Of a DNA stretch of 64,000 bases, positions 31,964 through 43,016 are shown one piece after another. The stretch spans positions 62,001-126,000 of the forward strand of contig JBAIAA010000602.1 of the NCBI GenBank assembly GCA_037893245.1. Direction: 5' to 3'. Each line of letters begins with the position of its first letter. Position 1 is the stretch's first letter. Position numbers and translations under genes: made by a program. The notes under the pieces were generated by a model that was not told the DNA's origin, ran no database searches, and worked only from the letters and a program-made list of their open reading frames with translations. Source of the stretch: Crossaster papposus. Lineage: Eukaryota > Echinodermata > Asteroidea > Velatida > Solasteridae.

Positions 31964-33837
31964 ATATGCAACACGTCTGTCTCGTTACTATTGCCATCAC
32001 GTTTCTTCTGTCAGCCTGGAACCGAAATAAGACATTCAATATATATTTAAGCAAATGCATAGCACCAGATGTTGGGGTGATTCACATTTTTAGTATATTA
32101 AATAGGCCTACCTAAAGTAATAAAATTGGTGATCGGTGAATATTCAGGTGCAAATGTATAATAAAATTTAGATTTGTGGCGGCCATATTAAATTGTATCC
32201 ATGACCATTACCTCCAATCACGTCGTAACCTATTCCTAATGATTTATTTTGCCTAAAAAACATATAATAGAATTTCAAATAATTCAAATATCTCTTCTGA
32301 CAGCGAATATATGATGCATTACATATTAATGGCGGCCATCTTGGATTTTTGCACATTTAACACATTTCCGCAACAGTAATTTCTTAGGACTTTTAATATG
32401 TTATTCAGGACACCTTATAGATGACCTCTGTGCCCAAATAAATTCTGTTGCATTTTTTTCCATTTCAAAAGTTAGTTTGCCTGGACTACTATATCCACCA
32501 GGGTTTTACAAGAACTAGTTACGCGTGTCAAGAATAGACCGCCCGAACTCGGCCTATAACTGTAGAGTATGGGAACAATATTTGAAATCACACGTTGTAA
32601 ATTCGCTGCTCCCGTGATTTTTTTTACAAGCCGTCCTAAAAGGACAGTCGCATTGCGAGTCGGAAATCTGGCTAAAAATTGTTTTCTTAAAAAAAACAAT
32701 TTCTGAACGATATTTGCACACCAAGAAGCTTACATTTTACTTTTCAAAACGCACCTCGTTAGAAAACGGAGACCAGAGGTAGGTTTTTATCTTAAGCTAT
32801 CCGGAACTAGGAAATATCTGGCAGTAGGAAAACGACTGTACTACGAGTTGACTCGAGAGACATGGAATAATTAATTAACGCCCCACCTCTCCCAAAATCC
32901 ACCACTGGAAGAAAATGCCAAAACAGTTCATAAACGTGGTGAAACTGCAAGGAGAAATTTAACTCGTTCAAGTTCTGGTATCTCTGAAACTCCGATAGTC
33001 TCACTCCATCCAACGTTATCTAGCTCGTGCAGCAGATGCACGACGTACATGTACATGTGCACAAGACGCTGTTCCCGGGTACCCGGCTCGTGCAGTACAC
33101 GCATGGCCAACACACGAGCGTGCATAATCGCTGGTATCATGGTACATAGAAGTACACGTATTATGGCCATGGCCATATATGGGTTAGCCAAGGTGTATTA
33201 ATTGTACATGTACAATGTACATGTACTGCACGTGGACGACGTACGTTGTTCATGCATTTGGGCCACAGTGCGCGATGCATGGGGGTGGATTTGAATGGCG
33301 CTTTCGAGAACGTCGTCACAGGGGCGGAACATTTTTATATAAGTTTTATATTGTTTGTAGGCCTATTTTATAATTATAGTTTTCCATTTTTATAGATCTT
33401 TATTTTTGATCACGTAAGTATTCAAGTACTTATGATAAGATGTGCGTATATATACTCTCAAATATAGGGGTGCTTTAGTATTGCAGCACCCCCACCCCAA
33501 AATCCGTCCTAGGGGGGCGGCAGCACCCCCTGCACCCCCTGTTCCCGCGTGCCTGACGAGGGGAGTAGGCCGAATGGCAAAAACGTTTCAGTGTAGATTT
33601 TAGTAACAGGTTCCTTCTGGGGCTGGGAATTAGATACCACAACACTAATTACAGATAAGCTAGCAATCTGTATCATCATCTTGATTTTCATTTTTTGCTA
33701 CTTTATGCCCATTTCGTGGTAACAACATCAGGTCACATATATCATTTTAACTCTTTTAGGGTAAAAAGATTACTAAGCAGCTCATCCACCAAGATCTTTT
33801 ATCAGAGCAACGTGGTGCCTTAATTGTTCTAAAATAA
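31964..33837. other. No gene; GGCGGCCAT-containing repeat
   Basis: GGCGGCCATATTAAATT (near 32178) and GGCGGCCATCTTGGATT (near 32331) with similar surroundings suggest a two-unit degenerate repeat. CA/GT palindromic words (GTACATGTAC) cluster at 33040-33240. I found no exon with domain support; upstream TRMO exons may lie further left. Confidence 0.4.
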
Positions 33838-33909
33838 TGGAAGATCAAGAAAGTCCAGCATCATCCACACGATGTCACTCTCCACCAGTGGGGTCAGACT
33901 CGACAAGTG

Positions 33910-34091
33910 ACCCAGAAACATCTTGGCCTATCGCCGATTGGATTTATCAAGTCGTGTTTCAAGAGCAAGAACGGCACTCCTCGTCAGCCGTCCATCTGTG
34001 CCTTTTCAAGAGCCAAGCTGACGGTACTAAAAGAGGTCTTCCCCAATCAGGAGCATTCCGTCCAGGGTTTAAGCCAATTTTCCCACATTTG
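33910..34091 (+). CDS. TRMO: TRMO (tRNA m6t6A37 methyltransferase) exon, first half of the TsaA domain
   Basis: Encodes LSPIGFIKSCFKSKNGTPRQ, PSICAFSRAKLTV and HSVQGLSQFSHIW, the N-terminal half of the TsaA/TRMO beta-barrel that N6-methylates t6A37 in tRNA with SAM. The exon ends TTTG|GTGAGT, splitting the Trp codon after two bases; the exon at 42700 starts with the missing G. The 5' border is uncertain: the frame is open from 33838 and several AG sites occur (e.g. GACCCAG before AAACATC at about 33914). An ATG at 33837 lies in another frame. Codon use and conservation support a host gene. Confidence 0.85.
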
Positions 34092-35526
34092 GTGAGTCTC
34101 AAGACAGTCACTATGTAGATGTAGATGGTACCAAGGAAGTGTAGGATACTGTAGTTCTGAAGATGTTTTTAGATTCGGCCATCAGCCAGATTTGCATTTT
34201 CACAATAACTGTTTCTTCCCAATGGCACATTGTATATTCTAGCTAATTTTGAATGTTATCACACTAACAACTGACAGGTATGGGTGGGATCAAGTCAGCT
34301 AGTGAAACCATATATCAGGCCAAAACAAACAAATAAATTAGTTTCTCATCCTCGCGCACATCCTTTTTTGCTGCTGCATCAAAACAATTTGTTTATATTT
34401 GTATTTGTTTCGCATCGTCACTTTTCTCCCGATCTTAATTGTTCTCGTTTGCATTTTTTTTAGAAGAGTGAAGCCTTATTATTATCATATGACGCGACAT
34501 CATACAGTGTGGCAGGCCTGGAATTACAATTACAATTTGTTTAGGGAAAGGCCACTTTGGCCTTGGAGTATTCAAAATTTGGGAGGGCACCAAGGCCAGT
34601 AGGAAGGGCGCCAAGGCCAAAATTTGAAAATAAAAAGGGTATGTCGCTGTATATACATGTACCACTAAAATAACCAGACGAAGTCCGTGGACCCATTACC
34701 CCTATTTATTTCGCACACCGCTGATGCAGGCAGGTGAAAACTAAAGCAAAATACACAAAATAGTTATTATTAAGCATTATAATTTAAAGAAATACAAATG
34801 TGCAATAAAATAATTACATTAGGTTTGGAGAAAATTGGGCAGCACCTTGTCGGCAAAATCAGTTACAGAGGAGCAACAATCAATCAGTTATGAAAATAAA
34901 GAAACCCGTATATAAACTTACAATCGTTCCCGGGGTAAGGGATCGTCCGCACACACAGCGAGATAAACAGGAATTTACGGCGGCATTCTGGGGTGCTGCA
35001 CAAATAATAAATACACGTATATAATTCAACAAATACCACTATCATTCTAGTAATTTGCAATTACTAACCCAAACTAAGAATTCATATTTGTTTCCCCGAC
35101 GCACCATGAACTATAAAGGGCGTTGGCTCTGAGGAATGTTCGGATATTTCTAGTGTACATTAAAAGGCTTATAAACTAGAAGGCAAACAATTTAACAGCA
35201 ATATAAACCTTAAGATAAATGCTTCCATGTAAATTACATCTTCGGAAATAAACATGATATAAATCAAAGGTAAAAATACTTACAAATGGTTGACTACAGA
35301 AAGAATGTGTGAGTTGGTTGGGAGCGTGAACGCAACTGACTCAATCCCCCCGCGTGCCTCGGTGGTTAAGTGGGGCAACCAGAAATTACGTAATTACATA
35401 CCAAACATGCTCAGACCTACGGCTTATGCAAATAAGAGAACAATCATTTAACAGATGGAAAAATTCCCCAATTACATAAAGGTACTTACCTGCAATATAA
35501 TTGGAATTATATAAGACAATGGAGGA

Positions 35527-35674
35527 GAGACTCACCGAGTATAGTTTTGTTGTATTGCGATCTAGACCACCCTTAAAAGCTAAAAAAACGTCCCTCATTA
35601 GCATAAGAAAAGGTTTCTTACCAAAGGTAGTGGCGTGATGATGCTGCGTTCTCCTAAGGAATCTGTGTCTTTTT
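35527..35674. repeat. DIRS left inverted terminal repeat
   Basis: Begins GAGACTCACCGAGTATAG and pairs inverted with 40308-40455 with few differences (e.g. one short substitution around 35590). Confidence 0.88.
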
Positions 35675-35773
35675 GAAGCTAGCGGTAAGTAAAACATCAT
35701 TGGCAACCAACTAGAATAACTCGGGCGGGTTATCTGCAGAAAGAAACTGAAGAGAACAATTAGGGAGGGAGGT

Positions 35774-35880
35774 TGAGTCTCTCCTCCATTGTCTTATATA
35801 ATTCCAATTATATTGCAGGTAAGTACCTTTATGTAATTGGGGAATTATATTTCGCCAATTCCGTCGAGACTCACCGAGTA
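35774..35880. repeat. DIRS internal complementary region
   Basis: Its first 70 bp are the inverse of the left outer end (35462-35534). Its last 37 bp are the inverse of the right outer end (40439-40475). The two parts meet at ATT (35844-35846). It templates end repair of the circular intermediate in the DIRS model and lies just after the recombinase stop. Confidence 0.88.
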
Positions 35881-35884
35881 GACT

Positions 35885-36860
35885 TTAAAGCTGTTGAGTT
35901 GCCGATGACAACACAGCACCTCCAAAGTTTGACGAAGGAAGTTGTCTGTGGTAAAATCTTGCAAAAGTAGAGGCTGATGTCCAGTCTGCTGTTTTCATAA
36001 TTTCATTCGATGAAACCCCAGCTCGAGCTGCGGCTGAAGTACTTGCACTCCTTGTGGAATGCGCTTTAAAATGTGATGTGTCAATCCCTGATTGCAACAT
36101 AAAGTCCTTCAACCATCTAGAAATTGTAGAGGGAACCACTGGATGGAAGGGCTTTGAATGTGAAAGGAAAAGCTGGGTCATTCTGGAAGGACCAGTACCT
36201 CTGTGACATTGGGTTCTCTGAAGATACTCTTCTAAAGAACGGACTGGGCAGAGATTTCTGTGAGGCTGGAACCTAGAAATCTCAATCCGATGGAAGGGTT
36301 TACTGACTGAAGCACATTTTGAGGGCTTAACAAGCAGGAAACTGTATTTCCCATCAGTGGATCGAGTCATGTGATCGATGTCAATAGCCGTTAGGGAAGA
36401 TCGGCGACTGGCGGTTACAAGTGCAAGAAGCATAGCTAACTTGAGAGTTAACTGCCTTAATGACAAACGACGATTGTCAGGAAGAGACTTAACAAAGTTG
36501 AGGACCTTTGCGACATCCCATGTCAAGTTGTACTTTGGTCTCGGTGGGCGAAGCCCGAAAATACCTTTAAGGAATCTTCTCACTAAATGATGCTGACCAA
36601 TAGGAAAACCATCAATAAAAGAGTGAGCCGATGAAATTGCAGAACGATAAACATTTATCGTCCTGTAGCATAGGCCCTCATCAAACAGCTGCTGAAGAAA
36701 ATCTAAACAATTTGCTATAGAAGTTTGAACGGGATCAAATTTCCTTTGTAAACACCAGCTTGCCCATCTTTTCCAGGATGAATTATATTGCTTATTAGAC
36801 TGTGGTCTCCATGAAGCAAGGACAGTGGTTGACACCTTGTGTGAAAACCCCTCTGAAGAG
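35885..36860 (-). CDS. DIRS tyrosine recombinase
   Basis: The open frame runs up to 37720, but recombinase homology fills only about the last 320 codons; the upstream part overlaps RNase H in another frame. The N-terminal SAM-like core-binding region has LASWRPQSNKQYNSSWKRW and RTINVYRSAIS. The catalytic domain shows ALVTASRRSSL (first Arg), HSTRSAS (His-x-x-Arg) and FARFYHRQL (nucleophile Tyr). The R-H-R-Y set is intact. Its job is to integrate the circular cDNA without target duplication. It overlaps the end of the RNase H frame, as in other DIRS elements. No break is visible in this part. Confidence 0.88.
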
Positions 36861-38771
36861 AGATTCGCCCTGATAACTTCCATGCGGCCAGTTGGAGGCT
36901 GCCTATCAGAGGATGTACTTGAGACCGATCGTGGGGAAGCTGAAGGAGATCCCTTCTCCTGGGAAGGAGTAGAGGCATTTCTACTGCAAGCTCCAACAGT
37001 CTGGGGTACCAGGCCTGGGACTTCCACACCGGAGCGACAAGAATCACTGTAGCTTCCTCCTCGCTGATCTTTCGAAGAATCTTCAGAAGAAGCGAAAACG
37101 GAGGGAAAACATAACCGTTTATGTTCTTCCAGCTGAGAAGAAGAGCGTCGACTCTCCAGGCCATGGGGTCTGGTTGCCATGACACAAAGGTCTCCAGCTG
37201 CGTGTTCAAACGAGACGCGAAGAGGTCTACTGATGGGATGAAATCCAGAGCACTGGAAATCTTGTTGAATATTTCTGGGAGAAGCTGCCATTCTGTGCGA
37301 TCGTCGAAAACCCGTGACATCATGTCTGCCGTGATATTTTGAGACCCTGGTATGTGTTGTGCTACTAGAGTGATGTTTCTCTCGAGACACCAAACCCAGA
37401 TATTGACAGCGAGTTTCGACAGTGGAACCGAATGAGTTCCCCCCTGGTGATTGATATAAGCAATGGCCGTGGAGTTGTCCATCTGAAGGAGAACATGAAG
37501 GTCCCGCCGTTCTTTGAAGAAAGATTGGATGGCGTACCAAACTGCAAGCAGCTCGAGGTAATTGATATGATGGAGTTGTTCTTGCGACGTCCAACGGCCT
37601 CCTATCTTGGATTGAAGACAAGCGCCCCATCCCAACATTGACGCATCTGTTTGAAGGGTCACATCTGGTGTCAGATGAAGAAATAGCCGACCGTTCCAGG
37701 CATGAAGGCAACGAATCCATGTTCTCAGCTCCTCTCGAGAATTCTGCGAAAGAGTAACTGTGGACTCGTAACTGTTCTCCCTGCGGAGAGCGGAGATTTT
37801 GTCTTCCTGAAGACTGCGGTAAAAAACCCGAGCCTGAAGTACTGCAAGGATTGTTTAAGATAGCCTGCCTTATAGGCTGGAAAGTTGTCGAACAGTGACT
37901 TGTTCTGTTTCCAAAATCTTCTGGCAGTGACTGATGACCTGCTGGATCTTTTCTTGGTTTAAAGAGAGGGTCATATCTAAGGAGTTGATAACAAAGCCGA
38001 GGTATGTAATATCTTGACTAGGGACGATACAAGATTTTTCATCGTTGATGATGAAACCCAAATTACGAAGAAGATTGGTCGTCACCTGAGTGTTTGTCAT
38101 ACATCCATGGAAGGATGATCCAAGGACCAGAATGTCATTCAGGTAAAATATACAGCGAATACCACACTCTCTGAGGTGGAAAGCTACTGGTTTAAGAATC
38201 TTAGTAAAAGTGCGGGGGGCACTTGACAAACCGAAAGGAAGACAAGTAAATTGATAAATGACCTCATTCCAGATAAAACGAAGAAATCTTCTGTGACCAA
38301 AATCAATAGGAACTGAAAAATAAGCATCCTTCAGGTCTATTTTACACATCCAATCTCCGTGTGCTAAAAGATCTCTCACTGAAGAAATGTTCTCCATCTT
38401 GAAGTGTTGGTGCACAATAAATTTATTTAGTGGACGCAAATTAACTACTGGACGAAGATCCCCGAACGATTTTGGGACCATGAACAGAGTAGAAATAAAC
38501 TGTCCTTGTATACAGGCTGTTCAATGGTAACGGCACCTTTATCAAGCATTTTCTGTATCTCTAGGTTAAACATCGAAGCGTGTTTTTTAGATGGAGCGTG
38601 GGTTACAGGAACGAAAGACTGAAACGGAGTATAATTGAAGCTTAAACAGTAACCATTTAAGGTCTGAATGATCCAGGGATCGTGAGTTAATTTTAACCAA
38701 AAATTTGAAAAAAATCTCAAACGACCTGCTAAGGGTACAGAAAATGCTGGATTGGTACGTACGTTAGGCAA
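36715..38771 (-). pseudogene. DIRS reverse transcriptase and RNase H, broken
   Basis: RT starts near 38771 and shifts frame near 38480 into 38481-37870. It contains VPKSFGDLRPVVNLRPLNKF, CKIDLKDAYFSVPI (first Asp present), PFGLSSAPRTF and FYLNDILVLGSS. The YxDD motif reads YLND: the first Asp is Asn (AAT at 38137-38139, a G-to-A change on the coding strand). Stops occur near 37872 and 37858. RNase H is intact from 37662: LQTDASMLGWGA, NYLELLAVWYAI, LQMDNSTAIAYINHQGG and ITADMMSR keep the Asp/Glu/Asp set. The RT is predicted dead. Confidence 0.88.
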
Positions 38772-38785
38772 ACAAGACTGAGCAT

Positions 38786-40271
38786 CTAGTTTTTTAAGCC
38801 AGACTTCTCTAAAGTGCTGTTGGCCGTCCTAAAATTTCTGGATCTCTGGAAATCCTTGGGCTGTTGGTAACCTGAACCATGGTAACCCCTACCTTGGTAA
38901 CGATTAAAGGATCCCCGTGATGGTCGACGTGATCTGAAGGACCGGGAGGCAAATTGGTATGGCGAGAAACGCCTATCCTTGGATGGGTTAGACTGCAGAG
39001 ACTTCCCACCAGTGACTTTGGAGGCCAGCTTGCTGACTTTCTCCGTTTCCTCAATGTCCTTCATCAAGGATGATCCGAAGAGTTCACCTAAAGAAGGAGG
39101 ATTCTTCTTCAGCACGTCAAACTTGCGGTCAACAATGTCGTCAAACGCATGTTGTCTAGCTGAGGCCAAACCCTGACTGCCAGAGCCTAGTAAAATAATG
39201 GCCGAGGAAAGATGATCCTGAACAAGATCTTTAGGAACTTCATTGGGGCATTCGGCATCAGTAACTGCGTCAAAAAGGCGAAGCAATGGTTTGACAGCAT
39301 CAAGAATGTAATTATGAGAGGCTTTTAACTTCTCGTCACAAATAATGGTTGACGAATTTACCTGTTTGAAAACCTTCTTCAAACCGGGAGGAAGTTCCGG
39401 GGCCGAGAATAATTTCTCCTGGTCCACAGGCACGTTATACGGTGAAATCTCCTCTTTGTAATCCTCAGAGAACAACTTGTGAGTTCTCAGTTCTTCCCAT
39501 CACTGGGTCACCTTCTCGGAGATCGGGTTACCTGTCTCTTTCTTGTGGGGAAGACGAAAAGGCTCTCTTCCAGTTCCAGCCGTTTGAACGGTTGAAGTGG
39601 AGAATTCGTCGTCACTAACGGCGACAATATCAAGATGGCTGCCGTCATCAGATGGAGGGTGCTGTGCAAGTACTGGGGCCGGAGGGATGGGCGGGGCGTG
39701 TCGTTGACGAACATTCCTGGAAGGGAGTCGGAGGCTGGTCCGAAAAATCGCCTTGCAAAAATTGCTGGGGAAAATACTGCATAGGAATGCCTCACTGATT
39801 AAATGCATATGTAGATGCCCCTGGACCACCCGAGGGAGCACCCCAGGGAGCTGTCGGTGGTTGAGGATACCAGTAGTACCCTGGCTGAGCAGGACACGGT
39901 TGCATACTGGGTGCAAATTGCGGCTGATGGTGAGCCGATGGGCGTGGCGCACCGGTACCAGACGGAGCTGGAGCCGGTGAAGGCTGCCTAGGCAGATCAG
40001 TAGAGAGGGGCTTGGGGCATGAAAGCCCACTGCCCATAAAGCCGTCAGCCCACGGAGGAGCTTGGGCTTGGTCCATCAAATTTACCCCAGACGGGGCTAT
40101 CTCCTTAGCCGCCATGGCTAAAATATCCGCTGGAGGCGAGGAGGGTTTCTCATCAGGGGCTCGAGAAACCGTGCATGGGGCTGACGAAAAACTTTGTCGA
40201 GACTTCGGAATGCTGAGTGATATGGATAAAGTAACGCTAAAATCCCGGGTAGAAGTGAAGAACGCGAGCAA
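38786..40271 (-). pseudogene. DIRS ORF1 (gag-like), frameshifted
   Basis: Three overlapping frames give one product. 40271-39792 is Pro/Ala-rich (PSPAPAPSGTGAPRPSAH). 40030-39500 carries the middle part. 39475-38786 is an acidic/helical domain (KEEISPYNVPVDQEKLF; DAVKPLLRLFDAVTD) that ends in a basic Arg/Gly/Ser-rich tail (RSFRSRRPSRGSFNRYQGRG) likely to bind nucleic acid. Breaks lie near 39800 and 39480. Position upstream of RT and the basic tail fit the DIRS gag-like protein. Confidence 0.75.
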
Positions 40272-40307
40272 AATAAATTGTGGTGGTCAGACCGCGACAC
40301 AAAAAAC

Positions 40308-40455
40308 AAAGACACAGATTCCTTAGGAGAACGCAGCATCATCACGCCACTACCTTTGGTAAGAAACCTTTTCTTATGCTAATGAGGGACGTTCCATTAG
40401 CTTTTAAGGGTGGTCTAGATTGCAATACAACAAAACTATACTCGGTGAGTCTCGA
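40308..40455. repeat. DIRS right inverted terminal repeat
   Basis: Inverse of 35527-35674. It ends with TACTCGGTGAGTCTC and then continues into the 20 bp right-specific end. It lies upstream of ORF1 on the coding strand, so it should carry the promoter. Confidence 0.88.
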
Positions 40456-40882
40456 CGGAATTGGCGAAATATAATACATAGCGGTGACGATAACAGGGTA
40501 CGAAGGCCATTTAGTTATGAAAGTTATAAAACAAACTACAACCAACGGCGAACTACTTTGTTGATTCATTACTTAAACACTAAAACAGGCCTCTTTATTG
40601 AACAAGTTTCCAAGATAATAACTATTGATCCGTTGAACATTGTTACTCTATTAAATTCTTGTAGTTTAATCCGAAAAGTTTTGGACGGTGAAGGGATTCA
40701 TTCACTAAAAAAGGTTTTCTAGTCATGCGGTGCAACAATTCCACCAGAAGAGGGCGTTCAAACAACAGAAAGCGCCCTCTGTTGGTCAATGTTTTTATTT
40801 TAGACTGGTCCCTTGTTTAAAGACGTCGGGTGTTCGTGTACAACGCGAACGGGTGCCGAGAGAGTCGCGAATGCGTTGAACG

Positions 40883-41206
40883 CACTGACCTCTATACATG
40901 GACAGATCATCATTGTTCTATTTTGAAGTCGGCATGCGGAGAAGTGCAACATGGCGGACCCACGATGTCACTCTGTGAGCCAATGAAATGTCTAGGTGTT
41001 GGTACGATACGTATTACGTAATGTTTATACATGTAAATACAAAACGTACAGAGTAAATCCACTAACCTAGGCTCTACACTGGACATTTCATTGGCTCACA
41101 GCAGTGACGTCTCGGGTCCGCCATGTTGCACTTCCAGTTCGCGCCGACTTCAAGTGTTAGCACAGCAGAATATGGACAATGATCCGTCCAGGTGTAGAGG
41201 TCAGTG
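40883..41206. repeat. Foldback element in the TRMO intron
   Basis: A left arm (about 40883-40994, CACTGACCTCTATACATGGA to GCCAATGAAATGTC) matches the inverse of the right arm (about 41081-41206), with about 86 bp between. Arms share AAGTGCAACATGGCGGACCC-type sequence with scattered differences. Non-coding, MITE-like. Confidence 0.75.
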
Positions 41207-42699
41207 GTTGACTCCTCGCTGCACGTACAAACTTATCGCGGAAATTCCCATATGCAAATTAGGTGAACAGCGCCGCTCATTATGAGGTCATCGTACGTTC
41301 TCGCTTTACGCGCGTCATCGCCTTCGGCCACTTCCGGGTAGGTACGGACTCGTTTCAGTTTAATGAATGAATCATTATGCATCGGGTACTGCACATGCGT
41401 AGTGATGGTATGAGAAAAAGCTAAGATGGCCGCTGTCTAGTGCTGAAAAAAGCTTCCGAATCGGTGGAGTTTGGGTGAGTTATGACAGTTTAAAAACTTT
41501 TTGCGTCTTCCTTTTTTTGAACTCAAAGTTCAGAGAGTCCATATTTGTAATAATGTTATTCTTTCTCACCAAATTTCTTTGGAAATCAAGCGATTTAGTT
41601 CATTTGTTTAGCTGTCGAATGGTGTTACACACGTGGGTAATCGGATTGATAGCGCGATGGTCGCGAGCAATATTGCATGGCCATTTTAAGATGAAACTCC
41701 CAAAATTTGCCAATAATTCTCAAAGGATCACATGATAAACTACACGCGGCGTGTGAACGCATCAAGTTACATCGATGCATTTTTATGGAAATTGAGCGGC
41801 GGCGCATCGTTAAATATAGAATGACTGGAGGGGAATGACCAGCAAATTGGCGGGACAATCTTACGTCACAAAAGTCACTGATAATTTTGGGCATCAAATG
41901 AGTGCAAGTGCGCAGGCGTGCAAATTCCCGCATGATTTATGGGACAGGTTTGTAAAACTAACACAAGTAAATAACGCGCTGGAAAACTGGTGTCGATTTT
42001 CCTTGATTTGCAGGTCAAGAATTGATCGTGAATACCTTAGAAGTTCGTTAACTCAGCTTGGATACATATGGAAGGTTATTTAGACGATTTGTGTGGATTT
42101 TGGCGACATTTTGAACCACATTCAAGACATAATCATTCGTCAATATTCTTCTGGCTCGGCCTCTAGTACTACCTGTAGTAGCGCAAGATAATGCCCAAAT
42201 GTTAAAAAAGTGATAACTAGAAGCCAGTAACTCGGTCTACACCACACCGTGTTTTGTCGCACCGAAAAATAACTAGCTATTTACTTTACAAAATAGGGTC
42301 TGGAGCTAAAATTACTAGCCCAAATCAATATATCTTGGTATCAGTTTTCTTGTAGAAAGATTCTCCATCCATTGGTATAGGTAGTTTTGGCCTCATGGAA
42401 GTGGAAGTATGCTTGTTCGTTGAGATATTATGCTTGTTGGTTTTTTTGGGGGCCACCCTGTGTAAGTTTCTCTATACAAACACATCAAGCCAACGTCAAG
42501 CTCCCCAAAAATGTCCCCATCTTCCGCTTTTAAAAATAGTTAGGACGAGAAACATTTTTTTATTTGGCCTAACAGACCAGTTTTCACTGGTTGCGATGAG
42601 TTACCACTCAGCAATTCAGAATCAAGAACCATTGAGTTTTAGGTAAAATAAGTCTGGGACTTCAATAATTGCGCCCCAAATTGTATGTGTAATTTGCAG

Positions 42700-42859
42700 G
42701 ATACTATTCATCTCCACAAGAATGGTGATGGGCGGTTCACCAAGGCCAAAGTGAAGCCGCTTCGTTTAGACGGAGTCAAGGTTGGGGTTTTCGCCATCCG
42801 CAGTCCCCATCGACCCAATCCTATCGGCCTGACCTTAGCCAAGCTGGATAGAATCCAAG
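42700..42859 (+). CDS. TRMO: TRMO exon, second half of the TsaA core, with a one-base frameshift
   Basis: Follows TTTGCAG and ends CAAG|GTATTC. The first base completes the Trp codon split at 34091, and the next codons read ILFI. One base is then missing at 42713-42714; from 42715 the frame continues as HKNGDGRFTKAKVKPLRLDG, VKVGVFAIRS and PHRPNPIGLTLAKLDRIQ. The RSPHRPNPIGLT motif is the signature of the TsaA/TRMO family (SAM and tRNA binding region). The missing base would disrupt the protein unless it is a base-call error. The last 55 bp of the exon are the founder of the satellite that follows. The rest of the gene must lie beyond the window. Confidence 0.88.
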
Positions 42860-43016
42860 GTATTCATAACCCCATCGACCCAATCCTATCGGCCTGACCT
42901 AATAGCTCAGCTGAATAGAATCAACGGTATTCATAACCCCATTGACCCAATCCTACCGGCCTGACCTAATAGCTAAGCTGGATAGAATCCACGGTATTCA
43001 TATAATAATAATAATT
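42805..43016 (+). repeat. Satellite founder and first monomers
   Basis: Monomer 0 is the exon end itself plus ten intron bases (42805-42869, starting CCCCATCGACCCAATCC). Monomer 1 is 42870-42936 and monomer 2 is 42937 to about 43005, then an ATA run. Monomers 1 and 2 carry CCTAATAGCT in place of the exon's CCTTAGCC, a two-base gain that puts stops in frame, and CAACGGTATTC or CCACGGTATTC at the old splice junction. Confidence 0.92.

Larger units (their letters stand above)
35462..40475 (-). mobile_element. DIRS-type tyrosine-recombinase retrotransposon, structurally complete
   Basis: 5.0 kb. Inverted terminal repeats of 148 bp lie at 35527-35674 and 40308-40455, with extra outer ends at 35462-35526 and 40456-40475. 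An internal complementary region (35774-35880) is the reverse complement of both outer ends fused together. The fusion point is a shared AAT (35462-35464 and 40473-40475, joined at 35844-35846), as expected for DIRS replication through a circle. Coding order on the minus strand is gag-like, RT, RNase H, tyrosine recombinase. There is no target duplication, which fits recombinase integration. Confidence 0.92.
34092..42699 (+). other. TRMO: TRMO intron, 8.6 kb, containing a DIRS element
   Basis: Bounded by GTGAGT and TTTGCAG. It holds the DIRS element (35462-40475) and a foldback (40883-41206). In 34092-35461 I note only a small CCAAGGCC-rich repeat at 34540-34615. In 41207-42699 there is AT-rich sequence without coding signal. 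Confidence 0.8.

Noticed and set aside
33837-34118. Frame starting with ATG at 33837 (MEDQESPASS...)
   Set aside because: It crosses the TRMO exon in the wrong frame; the TsaA homology lies in the neighbouring frame. It could contain a short true N-terminal part only if a frameshift is assumed.
36860-37720. Upper half of the long minus-strand frame continuing upstream of the recombinase
   Set aside because: It overlaps the RNase H frame, which has clear catalytic motifs in the other frame; the upstream half is Ser/Arg-rich shadow translation.
39753-40326. Plus-strand open frames across the DIRS right side
   Set aside because: Antisense shadows of the Pro/Ala-rich ORF1 and the inverted terminal repeat.
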